This document shows, in pieces, positions 25,301 through 37,750 of a stretch of DNA of 64,000 nucleotides. The stretch spans positions 62,001 to 126,000 of the forward strand of contig LLEY01000059.1 in assembly GCA_001414485.1 (NCBI GenBank), given 5' to 3'. Numbering within the stretch: position 1 is the stretch's first letter; the number at the start of each line of letters is the position of its first letter. The position numbers and the translations under genes are program-made. The notes under the pieces are model-generated. The model was not told the origin of the DNA and did no database searches. It saw only the letters and a program-made list of their open reading frames with translations. Source of the stretch: Calycina herbarum. Its lineage: Eukaryota > Ascomycota > Leotiomycetes > Helotiales > Pezizellaceae.

Positions 25301-25941
25301 TGTAGGTTTTTCTTTAAGAGAGATGTAAGAGTAGTTAATTACCGCCGATCTTTCCCTTGTCATGGCTTTCACAAGTGACATTCGGGTCTTGAAAGGGATA
25401 TCTGCCTAAGTGATTTACTTCTAGGTTGAATAACAATCAAGCGTGCTGTATCAAAGTAAAAAGAAGCATGTATCAATATTGATATACTTCAACAACTGAC
25501 CAATGGTGGGATGCTGTTGAAGGATGATTATTCCAGTGTATACTTCACTTGAGAGAAAGCAAGGGGGGGATTTAATGTCGCCGCTGGGAGAGAAAACTGT
25601 GTAAGAGGTTTGGAGACAAGGGGTGTGAGAAGTGAGAATCGAGAGAGCTTGCAGAGAGGAAAGGAAGTAGGATGTCATTCACAAAAGCATGTTGAGAAGG
25701 GGAGTTAGAGAAGTGAAGTATCTCCTCATTCATTATTCATACCGCTCACTCGCGCAAATCGCAAGTTGACGACTAGAGATCCCTCGTCCAGAGGCAGTAG
25801 CTGAATACCGACCGACCCGTTGCTACATTTCCATGTAGTCATTATCGAAAATACCATCCATTCCAACCGAAAATCAACCCAAACCAAAGCGCGAGAAGTA
25901 ACACCCATCCCAGTAATACAAAGTTGTCGAAAAGAAAGCGT
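22353..25941. other. Intergenic, no gene recognised
   Basis: About 3.6 kb with only short, non-protein-like open frames. It contains simple tracts: CTTCTTCTTCTTCTTCC near 24,011, a run of 13 C near 24,486, and A/T-rich stretches near 24,150-24,210. I see no tRNA, transposon ends or conserved domain. Confidence 0.5.
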
Positions 25942-26685
25942 CTAATCGCTATCCGAAGACGAAGAAGAACTTCCACCCCCACGGGATCTCGATCTGTGGT
26001 GCTTCTTCTCCTTCTTATGCTTCTTCCCATAACTCGGCATCCCCGGATAAAGTCCCCCAACAGCAGCACTCGATCCACCATAGCTACTTCCGCCATGACT
26101 CTCGTACTCGCCCGACTTCTTCTTCTTATGTTTCTTATGTTGTCCATTCAAAGCGTTCGCACCGATAGCACCAACAACCGTTCCAATAACAGTTCCGAGC
26201 GCTCCGCCGCCTGCCTTGTGTCCGATGAATGCGCCCGCTCCACCACCGAGGAGGGTTGAACCGATGCCTTTCTCGCCGTCTGGGCCCATTTGTCCTTGTG
26301 CGTTGGAGTCGTAGCCGGGTTGACCTTGCTGACGATTATCGCCGTATTGTGGTTGTGCTGGGCCGCCTGGGTAGGGAGGGTTTTGGTGTTGTTGGCTGCC
26401 ATAGGGATTTGGGCTATGCGAGGGTGAAGGGCCGCCGTAATTTGGTTGTTGGGGGTAGGGAGATTGGTTGTAGCCGCCTTGCTGGTTTTGAGGTGGTGGG
26501 TAGTTGCCCTGGTGTTGAGGAGGAGGGGTAGAGTAATTTGGTGCTGGTGGGTATCCTCCACCGCCGCCTTGTTGAGAGTAATCCGGCTGGCCTGGATACT
26601 GTTGATGAGGTTGCTGTTGTTGTTGAGGGTAGCCACCTTGACCTTGATGACCTCCTCCGCCGCCGTAGAAGTCTTGTGCTGACAT
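25942..26685 (-). CDS. Glycine-zipper protein with Gln/Pro/Gly/Tyr-rich N-terminus and Lys/Ser-rich tail
   Basis: 247 residues in one exon, starting at the ATG at 26,685. Residues 1-130 are low complexity (GGGHQGQGGYPQQQQQ and Pro-Tyr-Gln repeats), a prion-like composition. Residues 138-180 form a glycine zipper (GSTLLGGGAGAFIGHKAGGG and GTVIGTVVGAIG), the pattern of the glycine-zipper 2TM family, with small residues every four that let helices pack in a membrane or aggregate. The tail has basic blocks (HKKHKKKK, KKHKKEKKHHRSRSR) and ends in a run of serines and SDSD. Related proteins are common in ascomycetes; in most no activity is known. Membrane insertion is inferred from the zipper. The basic RSRSR part could equally suggest nucleic-acid binding. 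Confidence 0.85.
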   Translation of the reverse strand: MSAQDFYGGGGGHQGQGGYPQQQQQPHQQYPGQPDYSQQGGGGGYPPAPNYSTPPPQHQGNYPPPQNQQGGYNQSPYPQQPNYGGPSPSHSPNPYGSQQHQNPPYPGGPAQPQYGDNRQQGQPGYDSNAQGQMGPDGEKGIGSTLLGGGAGAFIGHKAGGGALGTVIGTVVGAIGANALNGQHKKHKKKKSGEYESHGGSSYGGSSAAVGGLYPGMPSYGKKHKKEKKHHRSRSRGGGSSSSSSDSD

Positions 26686-29600
26686 GGTGATGATGATGTG
26701 TTTTATCGAGATTGATCTGCGATGATGGTGTTTGTAAGTAGAAGATGGACAAAGGAAGGAGGGGTAGGTAGCTCTTATATGTGAGTGCGATAGCTACGCC
26801 ACAATGTGTTACTCAATAAGCCCGAGGGTGCTGTGGTGCCCAAGTGAATGGGATAGAGTATTGAGGAGCAGCAGATTGAACAGCGGGGCAATCAGAGCCG
26901 GGAGAAGGGTTTGGAGGGGCTGAGATGGCTGCAGCTGCAAACAAGCGGTTGGATGACGTTGGCTGCCAGAGGCAACTTTTGATGACTGACTTCAATCCAC
27001 CAGTAGAGTTCGTGAATGGTTATTGTATTCGGCATCATATCATCCTCGCAGATGCAGTCAGATTCTAAAATGTTTGCTTCTTCATTCTCGCCCAAACGAG
27101 TTACTATTGCCGAGCGCAAATAGCGACATGAAGCGCTTGCTTCTGCAGTTATTCACCGCCAGCGCCTCGTGTTTCAACTACTGCCTCTCCCTTTCCTTAC
27201 CATCAACCTCATTCCGGTATCCACGATGTTGAATCCGTTCCGCAAAGAAAGATTCCGATATCCGGGGAGGCTCAGAAGGCAGCGGGGCACTTCACTTCGT
27301 ATTGAGGCTGAGCGGCCATCTGACGTAAATGGCGGCAGCAATCCGGCAGCACCGAGAGAGCTTTCAGTCCAGCCATCGTCATTATTAATCGCAGCAGTTC
27401 GTCGAATCTTCAGTTCGTCGTGTCGTCCGATGCGCAGCACCTTGTTGGTTGTTATGCACCCTGTTGGTTGTCTTGAGGGTGGAGAATGTTCTCCGTAGGG
27501 CTGTGTGTGCCTGCAAGAAATCTTCGTCGCCAATCGTGGCTCAACCCAACCCTGCAGCGAAACTCAAGACCTTCGAGAAGCCGTCTAACCCGGGAATCCC
27601 ACTTTTCAGCAGCTATCGTGAGGCTTCTTGAGGCTTCTAGAGGGCTTTTCCATCTGCAATTACGAATATAGGAGATGGTGCCTTGCAGCTGTGGCGCTTG
27701 ATGTTGCGAATATCTTTCTTGTCACGTTTGTAAGGTTATCACGTGTTTCATCCTTCTTTGCTCATTCTAGTAGCGAGGTGTTTTTTGTCAGGAGAAGTGA
27801 TATCTGACGAGCCTCTAATAGAGCTCCAAGTCATCTTTTCTAAAGATGCTTTCGACTTCTCGTACGATAAATTTCAATAACACCGTTAAGCTTACTGGTA
27901 TTCTTTCAAGTAAGCCATCGGGTAAGCTACAAGCCCTGGTCATTCAAAGAACTCGCAAGCCCTTCATCATAGTTAATTTCAACACTGTTTGTTTTTTACA
28001 GGTTCTAAGATAATACGACAGAATACAAGGCACTCACACATATCAGAAACCACATCATCGGACCGAGGATTTCCGGCCATTTCCTCGTCTTCTACCAATG
28101 TTCTTTAGAACATCACGGTACATTATTCCAGGTGTTGAATCAAAATTAACACCTACAAATCCTTTCCTAGGTGAGAGGCAGCCAACCACTGCACTCAATA
28201 CTTCTCTTATTCTTGTTGTCGAATAACTTGTTACTGTCGATTCTTGAACTCTCCGTCGAGTTGAAATTTCAAACTTCCAAGAGTACTACTATTTTCCAAC
28301 TTTCCGCGTTATACAAACAAGGGTGTTAATAATAAAAGGATCAAGATTCAATTCATAGTTGTTTAGATTATTTAGTATATGAAAAATATAGTTCGAAGAA
28401 GTAATAGTTAAGACTCTACACTTCTATATGTATTAATTATTTCTATTTGAGAAAGGCTGAATAGACCTGAGCGGGCGTCAAACACGCCAACGATGAATCC
28501 GAGCTGGAATAGGCTTCTAGGTATTCAAAAGACTAAGTGGCGAAATAATTATAATAGAAGTAAAAGGTTCTAGTATTCGAGACATGTTCTCAGCCTACTT
28601 TCTAGGTAATCTCCAAGTCAAGAAATCCTAGGTCTTTTAAACGTCTTTTCTCTACTTCTCTTAATATAAGAACTAACCGTCGAACAAAAATAAGCGAGAG
28701 TATTTCTATGGCATTATAGGCGAGGCAAGAAACATAGGTATTTAGAGCTAGACATGATACCAGAGTTAAGAGAGCGCTTTATTATAGATAATCAAATAGT
28801 TGTCGAACCATTCTTTGGGAGCTAGCTAATGGAGACTACAATGCTGTATACTGAGATGAGCGGGTTTGTCGGAGGTACTTTCTCAAAAAGAATTTCACAG
28901 CATCAGGGGGTGTAGGCATTCGTGGCGGTGATCAGTTTTGATTTCCTATTACACGAACAACCTAGGAAAATGACAAACTCCAAATGCTGATTATTCGAGA
29001 ATATCTTATGTTTTGTGAGGTGGTTTGGGATAATCAGTATTTCTCTGAGATAATCTAGTATAGTACTGCTACTATCTGCGACGAATGGCAACACCGACTG
29101 GTGTAGGAAGTGAAGATATGAAAGGATAACACAACCAGGGATAGTAGGTATCTAGAAGCCGATAACAACCCCCAAAACGGTCGAAGAGGAGTACAAAAAT
29201 GATCCCAACGCGAACCAACTATCGCTAGATACAGAAGAAAACAACCAGCAAGGTGGATTACGCTCTGGAGTCTCAATACGCGAGAACAACTCCAAGCAGG
29301 CCTACATAAAGAGTGTAGAAACTCAAGTCCAAAAATATTAATCACGTCCACTGCTCCCCTCTCCAATCAACCACGGCACAAGAATCTAAAGATTCATAGC
29401 TTGCTGTCGGATCCTCTTCTGCCCTCGAATACCTACCCCACATTCACTAGGTCCACGAACAAAAGGTTTCATCAACACCATATGGAGAAAAAGGTAGGCA
29501 TGAGACGACGACCGGCAGAAAACAAAACTAATCTATGAGCCTTCCTACCTCCGCCCAACCAAGATATGGTGTCTTTGACGCCTTTGCTATTCTCTACTCA

Positions 29601-30064
29601 AGAATATTGGAGCTCACTCCTCCTTTTATGACCTTCCTCAAACCAAAATTTAAGAGGGATTACCAAAGTATTTGTTTGGGGCTGTGTGTAATAGATAAGT
29701 GGAAGAACTTGTATCTTCAGTCTTTTACAGTAGCGGTACAAGAAACAGTACATGCTTAGAAGAAGAGGAAGAAAGAGGGGAAAGTAAAACTGTTATTATT
29801 TGCTGGAAAAGAGAGCGGGTCGTCGAACGGAGGCTGAAAAAAGTAAAAGTGTAACTAAAAACAGAAAGATGATGAATTTTCGCAACGAGGGAGCTCTTAA
29901 ACAAGGACTATTATTCTATAACTACCCACTTTGATTCCTTGAAACTGTCAGCTAAATCTCAAGACAGAAGAGGAGATGGACATACAAATTAAACCCACCA
30001 CCCACCACCCATCCCAGGTCTCAACTCCCAACTCCCAAGTCCCAGAACACCAACACCACAAAAC
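26686..30064. other. Intergenic with a RIP-like island, no gene recognised
   Basis: 26.7-27.7 kb is GC-normal with overlapping open frames on both strands up to 119 codons (for example 27,174-27,533 minus), none with a recognisable domain. 28.33-28.86 kb is AT-rich with TA-rich, CA-poor composition like the transposon nest and is probably an old repeat fragment. 29.0-30.0 kb shows nothing definite. Confidence 0.45.
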
Positions 30065-30958
30065 CTACCCCATCCTCCCACCCATCCCCATCCCTCCCAT
30101 TCCCCCCATCCCACCACCATACCCATAGCCCCCATCCATACCAAAATACCCATCACCCATCCCACCCTGCACCCCATACATATGTTGCATCATCGCCTCA
30201 TTCATCATATCAGCCTCCATCTCACTCTCATAATCCTCCACATAGGGCGCCCGATAATTACTCGGTCTCCTCCCCGCCATGGCTTCCGGACCATAAGGCA
30301 TGCGTGGACGATCCATGCGGTAGGGGTCGAAGATGGAAGACATACTGGGGGAATGAAGGGGGAGACGGGATCTAGAGCCATGGGGAAGGGCGCCGGACAT
30401 TAGGGGTTGGCGACCGAGGTGGGAGGCTTGTGGACTTCCTGGATGGAGACGACTGTGGGGATCAATTCCTGGATATGGAAGGTTCATTGGTGAGTCGAGG
30501 GGTGAGCGAGGACCTGGGGGAAAGTTTCCTCGTCGACCGAGAGGACCACCTAGCAAATCATCATGTCCCATCCCCATCGCAATACCTCCCATCCCCATAC
30601 CACCCATACCACCCATACCACCTAGACGTCCACCAAGATCTCCTTGCATACCACCTAACCCACCACTTCTACATCCACCAAAATCTCCTTGCCCTGCTGG
30701 TCCCCCTCCCATTCCGGTGTAGTTATTCCTTCCATAAAGACCACCGTTATAATTCTGACTCAAAAGACTATCAACGATATCCCTCGTTGCACCAGGTCGA
30801 GGGTAGAGCATCGCTCTATCATCTCCGTTTCGGTAGCGGCCTCCTCGGTTGTAGGAGTTTTCTCCTAGGAGTTCGGAGCCTCGCGAGGAGGATTCGTTGT
30901 TGAGGCCATTGCGGGAGGTGCAGCGGCCGCCGAGGCAGTTGTTGTGTTCTCTGCCCAT
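30065..30958 (-). CDS. Gly/Met-rich low-complexity protein, unknown function
   Basis: 297 residues from the ATG at 30,958. The frame is open further upstream to 31,369, but that part is hydrophobic and Ser/Leu-rich with no similarity in style, so I place the start at MGREHNNCLGGRC. The middle and end are made of GGMGGMGGMGMGG-type repeats (about residues 115-130 and the last 20), separated by Pro/Arg/Ser-rich stretches and an acidic segment (EDYESEMEADMMNEAMM). No transmembrane segment or catalytic motif is visible. It is probably disordered and may be a self-associating or RNA-linked protein by composition only. The unusual bias means the exact product and start are less certain. Confidence 0.6.
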   Translation of the reverse strand: MGREHNNCLGGRCTSRNGLNNESSSRGSELLGENSYNRGGRYRNGDDRAMLYPRPGATRDIVDSLLSQNYNGGLYGRNNYTGMGGGPAGQGDFGGCRSGGLGGMQGDLGGRLGGMGGMGGMGMGGIAMGMGHDDLLGGPLGRRGNFPPGPRSPLDSPMNLPYPGIDPHSRLHPGSPQASHLGRQPLMSGALPHGSRSRLPLHSPSMSSIFDPYRMDRPRMPYGPEAMAGRRPSNYRAPYVEDYESEMEADMMNEAMMQHMYGVQGGMGDGYFGMDGGYGYGGGMGGMGGMGMGGRMG

Positions 30959-32952
30959 GGTTTGCGTTTGAGGGGGGATGAGGATGTTGATGAAGGGGAG
31001 GATGAGAAGGATGGAGGATAGAGGGGTTTTGGGAATGAGATTTGAGGATGAAACTTGATAAGATGCTAGTTTGGGAGAGGATTGGAGGATAGCGATATTT
31101 GAGGATGACGTTTTGAGGATGAGAGTTTGAGACAGCAATTCAGTATTGCAAAGGAGGAGCACTTGCTCCAACAGAAGATGTGGGGAATAGACAGCTAAGT
31201 ACTCAGTCCAAATTCCAGAAAGGCAAAAGAGAAGTGCAAACAAACGGGAAAAGCCCAGAGAGCGGCGAGAGGCGTTTGTAATCAAATCTTGTACTTCAAC
31301 TACCAAGACAGATGCCTGGATAAAGAGAAGATCTTCCCATTGTTTGCTCTTACAAGAGCCAGCAGACAATCTTTGACAACTGGACTGAACCTATAAGAGA
31401 CAAAGGGTTGTCACACTAATCATGTCGTGTTTAGAGCTCAGCCAAAGAAAGTTGTCAGCGGGGTCGAGGCATATTTGTGAGGGGTCGCTTTGAAGGAAAG
31501 ATGGAAAATTTGACAAACAGATATATGGAAGTAGCACGTTACACGGAATCATGGTGGCGTGTTAGAACAACACACCGCTATCTTCCGTACCATGATTGCA
31601 TAGTTTCCTTTGGCTATGAGCGGGGGATGCCGAGAACGGAGAGAGAAGCATCGAGGGATGGAAGCCGAGGGAAGTGAGGCCGATATGTAGAACGGGAAGC
31701 CACTGAAGGTACAAAGGCGAGTTCGAGCCGGTTGGCAAAGGAGAGGGGAGGCTCGGGTCCTCATCTCAGAAAATCATGTCTTTTCTTGGTAGTTTGGAGT
31801 GTTGTGAGAGAACCCTTTCTTCCGAGTCCCCCTTTTTTTCAAAAAAAATATTCTCCAAGGTTTAGGATAAAAAGTACGTATCTTGGTTATCCTAAACCTC
31901 CTCGAACAATACGGTTCATTGTTCTTCTCGAAGAAAAGAGGAATGGTGTGTTGGCGGAACAGAGCCTAGATATCTTATTTTCAAAGATGTTTGAATCATG
32001 GGCAACATGGCCTCCAGGCAGCGGTTTCTGAGGAACGATCAAGACTTTATCCAGAAAGAAAGTTCTAGATTGAGATTGAGATGATTCCTGGAACAGAGCT
32101 GTACGTAGGTCAAATCCGAAAACGTAGCTGCTGTACTTGAGATGCTGCCTTTTCCTCTTGTCGTGGGTTGTGTCGCCGTGATCCTATGTTTGAGCTAGCC
32201 AGACAGTAGTGTGTACAGAGGAAGAACTTCAATCAAAAAGGAGAACATTGCTCCCGCTGCACGAGTATAGAACATGGTCGGGGTATACCTACGGATGGCT
32301 ATTATCCGGACATTTGAGGCCCTGCACACCCCCTGATCCAGCTTCAAAGGCCAGATTCGAAGATGGATACTCAGGGGTAAATCGGAAATTCCAGGAGGTC
32401 TTCGTGTATGGCCACGTGATTGTCCCCCGAGAAGGTTAGAAGGTAGGTAGAGCCGAATTGAAAAAAGTAGACACTTGATGCTATATTTGGTGAGCAGGCA
32501 GATGCCGGTAGCATGCCTTTGACAAGTTAATTGTGACAAAGTTAAGAGAGAGAAAGGCAGCATGAACTCCTCAGAACCCTAATCATTCTGCGGGCGCTGA
32601 GTGGTGCAGCAGGCGACCCACGCTTAAATCGCGCTAAGCGGAAGTGGCCCAGTGCAGTGGAGAGACGGAAGTCCAGTTTCTTCACAAAATAAAAAAAGAT
32701 ATCACGAAGCACCAATACCAATACCAACTTCCATCCCCCCAAATCTGCGCCTGCGCACTACCTGTACATCATCTCAGCCATCGCTACCGCTCTCCAGAGT
32801 TCAATTCAATCTCGCACAATTCTCCCATCTCTCGTAATTTAAACCGAGGCCGCTTCGCGTCGTCTACAATTACTCTGACGCGCCGACCACTCTCGATTGC
32901 ATCTCGTCTGCCCATCATCTAGCGCTGATCTCCAGGCTGTTAACGACCGACC
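30959..32952. other. Divergent intergenic region upstream of the GYF gene
   Basis: About 2 kb between the divergent start of the Gly/Met-rich gene and the GYF gene. It holds a perfect 13-bp inverted repeat at 31,858-31,899. The last 200 bases before 32,953 are C/T-rich (ACCGCTCTCC, CTCTCGATTGC), as is usual for fungal promoters. No gene is recognised. Confidence 0.45.
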
Positions 32953-35900
32953 ATGCCTTCCCATATGCCATCAAGCTTTGCCTCTGCAGCTGCCGGTCAA
33001 GGTTCTAGTCGCGATTCTCGAAGCGGGAGGGGCGATGGACGAGGAGGAAGCGGGGACTGGTATGTTTGCCTCTGGAGCTCCTAACCCAACCTTGGAGCGT
33101 TGCTGCGTTGCTTTACACTCCATCATCTACATTCATTAGTTACCGCGCACTCTCGTTCAGGTCTATTCCTTATTTCACCCCACAAATCATTTTATTTCCC
33201 CCTCGAGCACATTGCGAGGCAGACAAGAACACCATGTCCGTGACAAGACCGACTGTCCCAAGATTGAAGAAGTCTATACCAAGCACACCAAGCACGCTTT
33301 CCACTTTCCTCACTAATGCGCGTTTTCCTTCCAGGGTACGAAGAGATTCTCGAGCAACAAATGGGACCCTCACCCTCCGACGACCCTCAACCACCCCGTT
33401 TGCGCCAGCGTCATCTCAAGGAGAGGCGCCTCTAACTACACCTGGCGCCGACATGCACCCATCGCATTACGAGCACTCAATAGATACCCGTTATTCCAAA
33501 AATCAACTCCTGGATATTTATAGAGCGCAAGAGGAGTCGGGAGGCTTGCAAGCGGACGTTTCACGCCTTTTCGTAAATAACTGGAATCCCGAACAATCAA
33601 ATGGAACAAATGGACGCGCTAGTTGGGGCAAGAGCGGGGACGGCAGAGATTCTTATGGCCCTGAAGCTTGCTGGGATACAAATGGCCTCATTCGACCAGT
33701 AGGGCTGGAGGAGATGTCGGAGCAGGAGAAAGTTGTAAGTCAATCATGCTAATTTGAGCCACCCCCGCTAACTTTACGAAGCTCTTTTCTGGCGATGTCA
33801 ACTCCCCCTTGAAACCTCCTCCTCAAAATATCAACAAGGACTCGACCGCTCAAGCTGCCAATGGACGCAAAGTCTCCGTGTCGCATGGACAAGGCCCTGG
33901 AGCGTTTGGTCTCTCTTCCCCGGTATCCAGCAGACCAAGCACCCGTCGTCAGCAAACTAGTGATGGAATTGGCGGACTCCCCTCACCAGCCGGAACGGGC
34001 CGATTTTCTAGGGAGGAGTCCCCTTTTTTTCAACGGCCCAAATTCAATGCCGACAAGGACGATGATCGACCAGAAGATTCAAAGCACGGCTTGCCCTTTG
34101 GTGGATTGCAGCGTGCTAATACTGCCGGGAGCGCTCTTGGGAATGGACCTGCGTCTCCGTGGGGCCCTCCTTCCGCCAGCGCAACAATGTCACCTATGGG
34201 TAATTTTGGGAGTTTTGCGCTGGGTGGTGGGGGAGCTGCCAATCCTCCAACACCAAGTGAGAAGAGGCCTGCATTTGGAAATAGAGGAGAGAGTCGTCTT
34301 GCCCACTTGATGCCAAAGGATAGCTCGGAGGACTTGTCGTCTAAGGCTGGAGAACGATCTTGGAGACCTACTGGAAGACAACGTACGGATACAGATCCAT
34401 TTGGTGATGAGCCACCCGCAGGAAGTGCTGCTCTTGGAGGTCAAGATGCAAGTCCCCCAAGTCGACGACATCCTGGGATGGATACTCCTGTTCGGGGCGA
34501 TTCTAGTGACTTTGGAATGTCTGAGATGCAAGGTTTCCGTGACACTCAACGTACCCAAAGCCATCAAACTCCCCAGCGCCGAGAAGAACATGACCCACTT
34601 AGCCCGTCCGATACGAATCCATACCGAAGCCCACCTGAGGAAAGAAACGAACAAGGCGAAGGAAATTACGAAGCGGAATCTCATCAGCAAAGTAGAATGC
34701 ATGGATTGGGGGGAATACCTGAGCACGGTCTCAATGCATTTGGTGGACTTGCTCGTGGGTTCTCGAGTGCTGCTTTTGATGGAAGTGATCGTAGCCAAAC
34801 GTCCAGTGTAGCTGGTTCTAAAGGATTCCCTCCAATTGGTGGAATGGGGTCCCTGAGCGGATTGAGTGGCATGGGTGGTTGGCCAACAAGTGGAAATCCC
34901 ATTGGAACTCCAGATCGTGAAAATCGTTCCGGCTTCCCGGGACCTTTTGGTAATTCTCTATTTGGTCCTATGGGTGAGCTGCCATCTCCCAGCATTAGCG
35001 GACTTGGAAATATGTTTGGTTCGGGCACTTCTGGAAACGTTTCCGCTAGCAACACTACTGGTCGTGGAAGCAAGCTTGGATCTCTATTCCCAGCTGCAAT
35101 GCAAGCTCAAATGCAATCCAACGACAATGATAATTCTACCGATGCAGGGGATGGAAGACAAAACAGTGGCTTCGGTGCTATTGGCCGTAATGCTTTTCCA
35201 CCATCTCGTGACACTGATAGTCCTATGCGGACTGGGCGTCATCCTTTCGAAGACATGTTTGCCTCTTCGTCGGATATTTCTAGAAGTCAAGGGATATTTT
35301 CTTCATCTGAAATTATGCAGGGCCAGAACGCAACCGCTTTCGCTCAAACTCCTTCTGCTCAATCCGGCTACCAGCAATCACAAGCTTCCTCGGACTCAGC
35401 ATCGAATCAACTTCCTACTGCACAGCAACGCATGATGGTTATGCCGGATAGAATGCGATGGGTGTATCTTGATCCTCAAGGTCAAGTTCAAGGTCCTTGG
35501 TCTGGGCTCGAAATGCATGACTGGTACAAGGCGTCTTTCTTTACGGCTGATCTTTCTGTAAAGAAGGTCGAAGACCCAGAATTTGAGCCACTCGGTCAGC
35601 TAATCCGTAGAATCGGCAACTCTCGCGAACCTTTCCTCGTCCCACAAATTGGCATCCCACACGGAACTCCTAGCTCCCAAGCTGGTGCTTCGTTCACTCC
35701 AGCAGCAACCGCTCCTGGAAACAGTGTACCACAAGCAGGATCCGTTCAACCTCCATTTGCTGGTGCTTTTCCGAGCTTTGGAACTACATTGACCGCTGAA
35801 CAACAAAATAATCTCGAGCGTCGCAAGCAAGAGGAGCAGTATCTTATGGCTCGTCAAAGGGAATTCTTGGCTCAACAACAAGTCAATATGAAGCAGATGC

Positions 35901-37750
35901 AGATGGGTGGACTTCCGTCTGCTTTGCATCACCACTCGAGCGCCCACAGCCTTCAAAGTCAGCCAAGCTTCGGTAGCATTACTTCTCCGATTGGAATGCC
36001 TCCACAGCCCCCTCTTCCTGGGGTGTCTGGGTTCTTTGATCAAAATCGACAAGCCCAAGGACAAAGTGGACTTCCGTCTGATTTTTTTCGAGAGGAAGAT
36101 CTTTCCAGACTTAGTCTCGAGGGTCGCCAACTTTTCAACGCTGTAGCTTCAGGACCTCAAACTTCAACTCATGCTCAACAGATTGCTGCCATCTTTGGAC
36201 AGCCACCTGTGACCCAGCGTGATGCTGCCAAAGACCAATCACAGCAAAATGATCCTCAAGGATTCAAGGCCAGACTCCGTGAATTTGAACAATTGAGAGA
36301 GGAGCATGATGCTGAAGAAGCTGCCCAAGCTGAATCTGCTGCTTCCAATGAACCTATTGGCCCTCCACAATCTATGTATCAAGAGCCTGCTCCAATTGAA
36401 GAGGAAGAGGCACCAATTGAGCCAGCTGAGCCAGAGCTACTTTCCTTGACTCAACACATCCAAAAGGCAGCATCCGCAAAACACTCACCAACCGCCAACC
36501 AGCCTGAATCACCATGGGCAAAGGTCAACACGGGCCTTCCAATGCCGTTCCCTCCACCCCCTCAGTCTACTACTCCACTTCCAGCACCAATGGCTCAACG
36601 TGGCCGATCTGCTTTACCTGAGGGTTTGAACATTGAATCAAGATCTCGATCTGAGACACCAGAGATTACAGGCGCCGCTCCTTCTCTTGCTCCCTGGGCC
36701 AAAGAGCCAGTTGACACTCAAAAGCAACCATCGTTGAAGGAAATTCAACAGATGGAGGCAAAGAAGGCTGCCAAAGCCGAGGAAGTTGCTGCCGCCGCTC
36801 GTCGTGTTCTTCTTGATCATGAAATGAAACTTCTTACTGCTCAGCCAATCGCTCCAGCTCCGGGACTCCCAACATCATCCACATGGGGAAACACTGCCTC
36901 GCCAATCAACCTCGGTAGCACTCCATCTGCCTGGGCCAAGCCATCCGTAAAAGCTCAAGTTTCAACCAGCTCTGCAGCTTCAAAGAAGACCCTTGCCGAT
37001 ATTCAACGCGAAGAGGAAAAGCGCAAGAACAAGCTGGCTGCTGCCGCCGCCGCCGCACAACCTGTTGCTACTACTACCAGTGGTAAACGTTATGCCGATC
37101 TCGCTAGCAAGGCTACTTCAGCCATGCCACAACCGGGTTCTGCTTGGTCTACTGTTGGTGCTAGTGGAAAGGTCAAGGTTCCAACTGGCCCAGCTGTTAG
37201 CACACCACCTGTCCCGACCCGCGCTATTAGCAGCACTGTCACTGCCACTACGTCGGCTCCTCGTGCTGTACGACCTGTTGCTGGTACTCGTAGTGTTACG
37301 GCAAGCGCATCGACCGGTTCAACTTCAGCGAATGCAGAGTTCACCAAGTGGGCCAAGGGCTCCCTTGTCAAGGGATTGAACTCTGGTATTGATGGTGAGA
37401 AGAATTCTTGACCTTTATGTTTGACATATGCTAACAAGTCAACAGTTGATAGCTTCGTTTCCATGCTCCTTGATTGCCCAGCTGAGCCATCGATCATCGC
37501 TGATGCGGTATATGGTAGTTCTCAACTCATGGATGGACGACGATTCGCCGAAGAGTTCTTGAGACGTCGTAAGCTTGCTGAGAAGGGGGTTGTTGAGCCA
37601 AGCAACACTGGGTCCGGAACCAGCTTTTCTACTGCGGGGGAGAAGAGTGGTGGGGGTTGGAGCGAGGTTGCGAAGAAGGGACCGCCTAAGGTTGAGGAAC
37701 CGGCTGCGGGTTTCAAGGTTGTGCCTGGGAAGAAGAAGGGGAAGAAGTAG
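32953..37750 (+). CDS. GYF-domain protein (Smy2/Syh1/GIGYF type)
   Basis: Four exons: 32,953-33,059, 33,335-33,734, 33,782-37,394 and 37,446-37,750. Together they make 4,425 nt, coding 1,474 residues. Introns start GTATGT, GTAAGT and GTGAGA and end AG, with CTAAT/CTAAC branch sites. The GYF domain lies at about residues 727-790: W-V-Y-L-D-P-Q-G-Q-V-Q-G-P-W followed by M-x-x-W-Y, the conserved surface that binds PPG-phi proline motifs. Flanks are disordered and Ser/Gly/Pro-rich. A Gln/Glu-rich helix follows at about 840-875. The C-terminus carries a conserved block (FTKWAKGSLVKGL; SFVSMLLDCP; FAEEFLRRR) and ends in a basic KKKGKK tail. GYF adaptors of this family act in the cytoplasm on translation repression, mRNA decay and ER-Golgi traffic; which of these applies here is inference. 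Confidence 0.9.
33060..33334 (+). other. Intron 1 of the GYF gene (275 nt, unusually long here)
   Basis: GTATGT donor, CCAG acceptor, and CTAAT about 20 nt before the acceptor. It joins TG to G to encode Trp-36. It is five times longer than the other introns in the window, and open frames run through it. Confidence 0.75.

Noticed and set aside
31000..31369. N-terminal extension of the Gly/Met-rich protein up to 434 residues
   Set aside because: The extra residues have no relation in composition to the rest, and the MGREHNN start is a better fit; likely 5' UTR.
33066..33752. 228-codon open frame as a separate gene
   Set aside because: Its first part is intron 1 of the GYF gene read through; the second part is exon 2. 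Splicing gives a consistent four-exon gene.
34190..35435. Several open frames of 130-200 codons overlapping the GYF gene on both strands
   Set aside because: Biased low-complexity coding DNA keeps other frames open; none has a domain.
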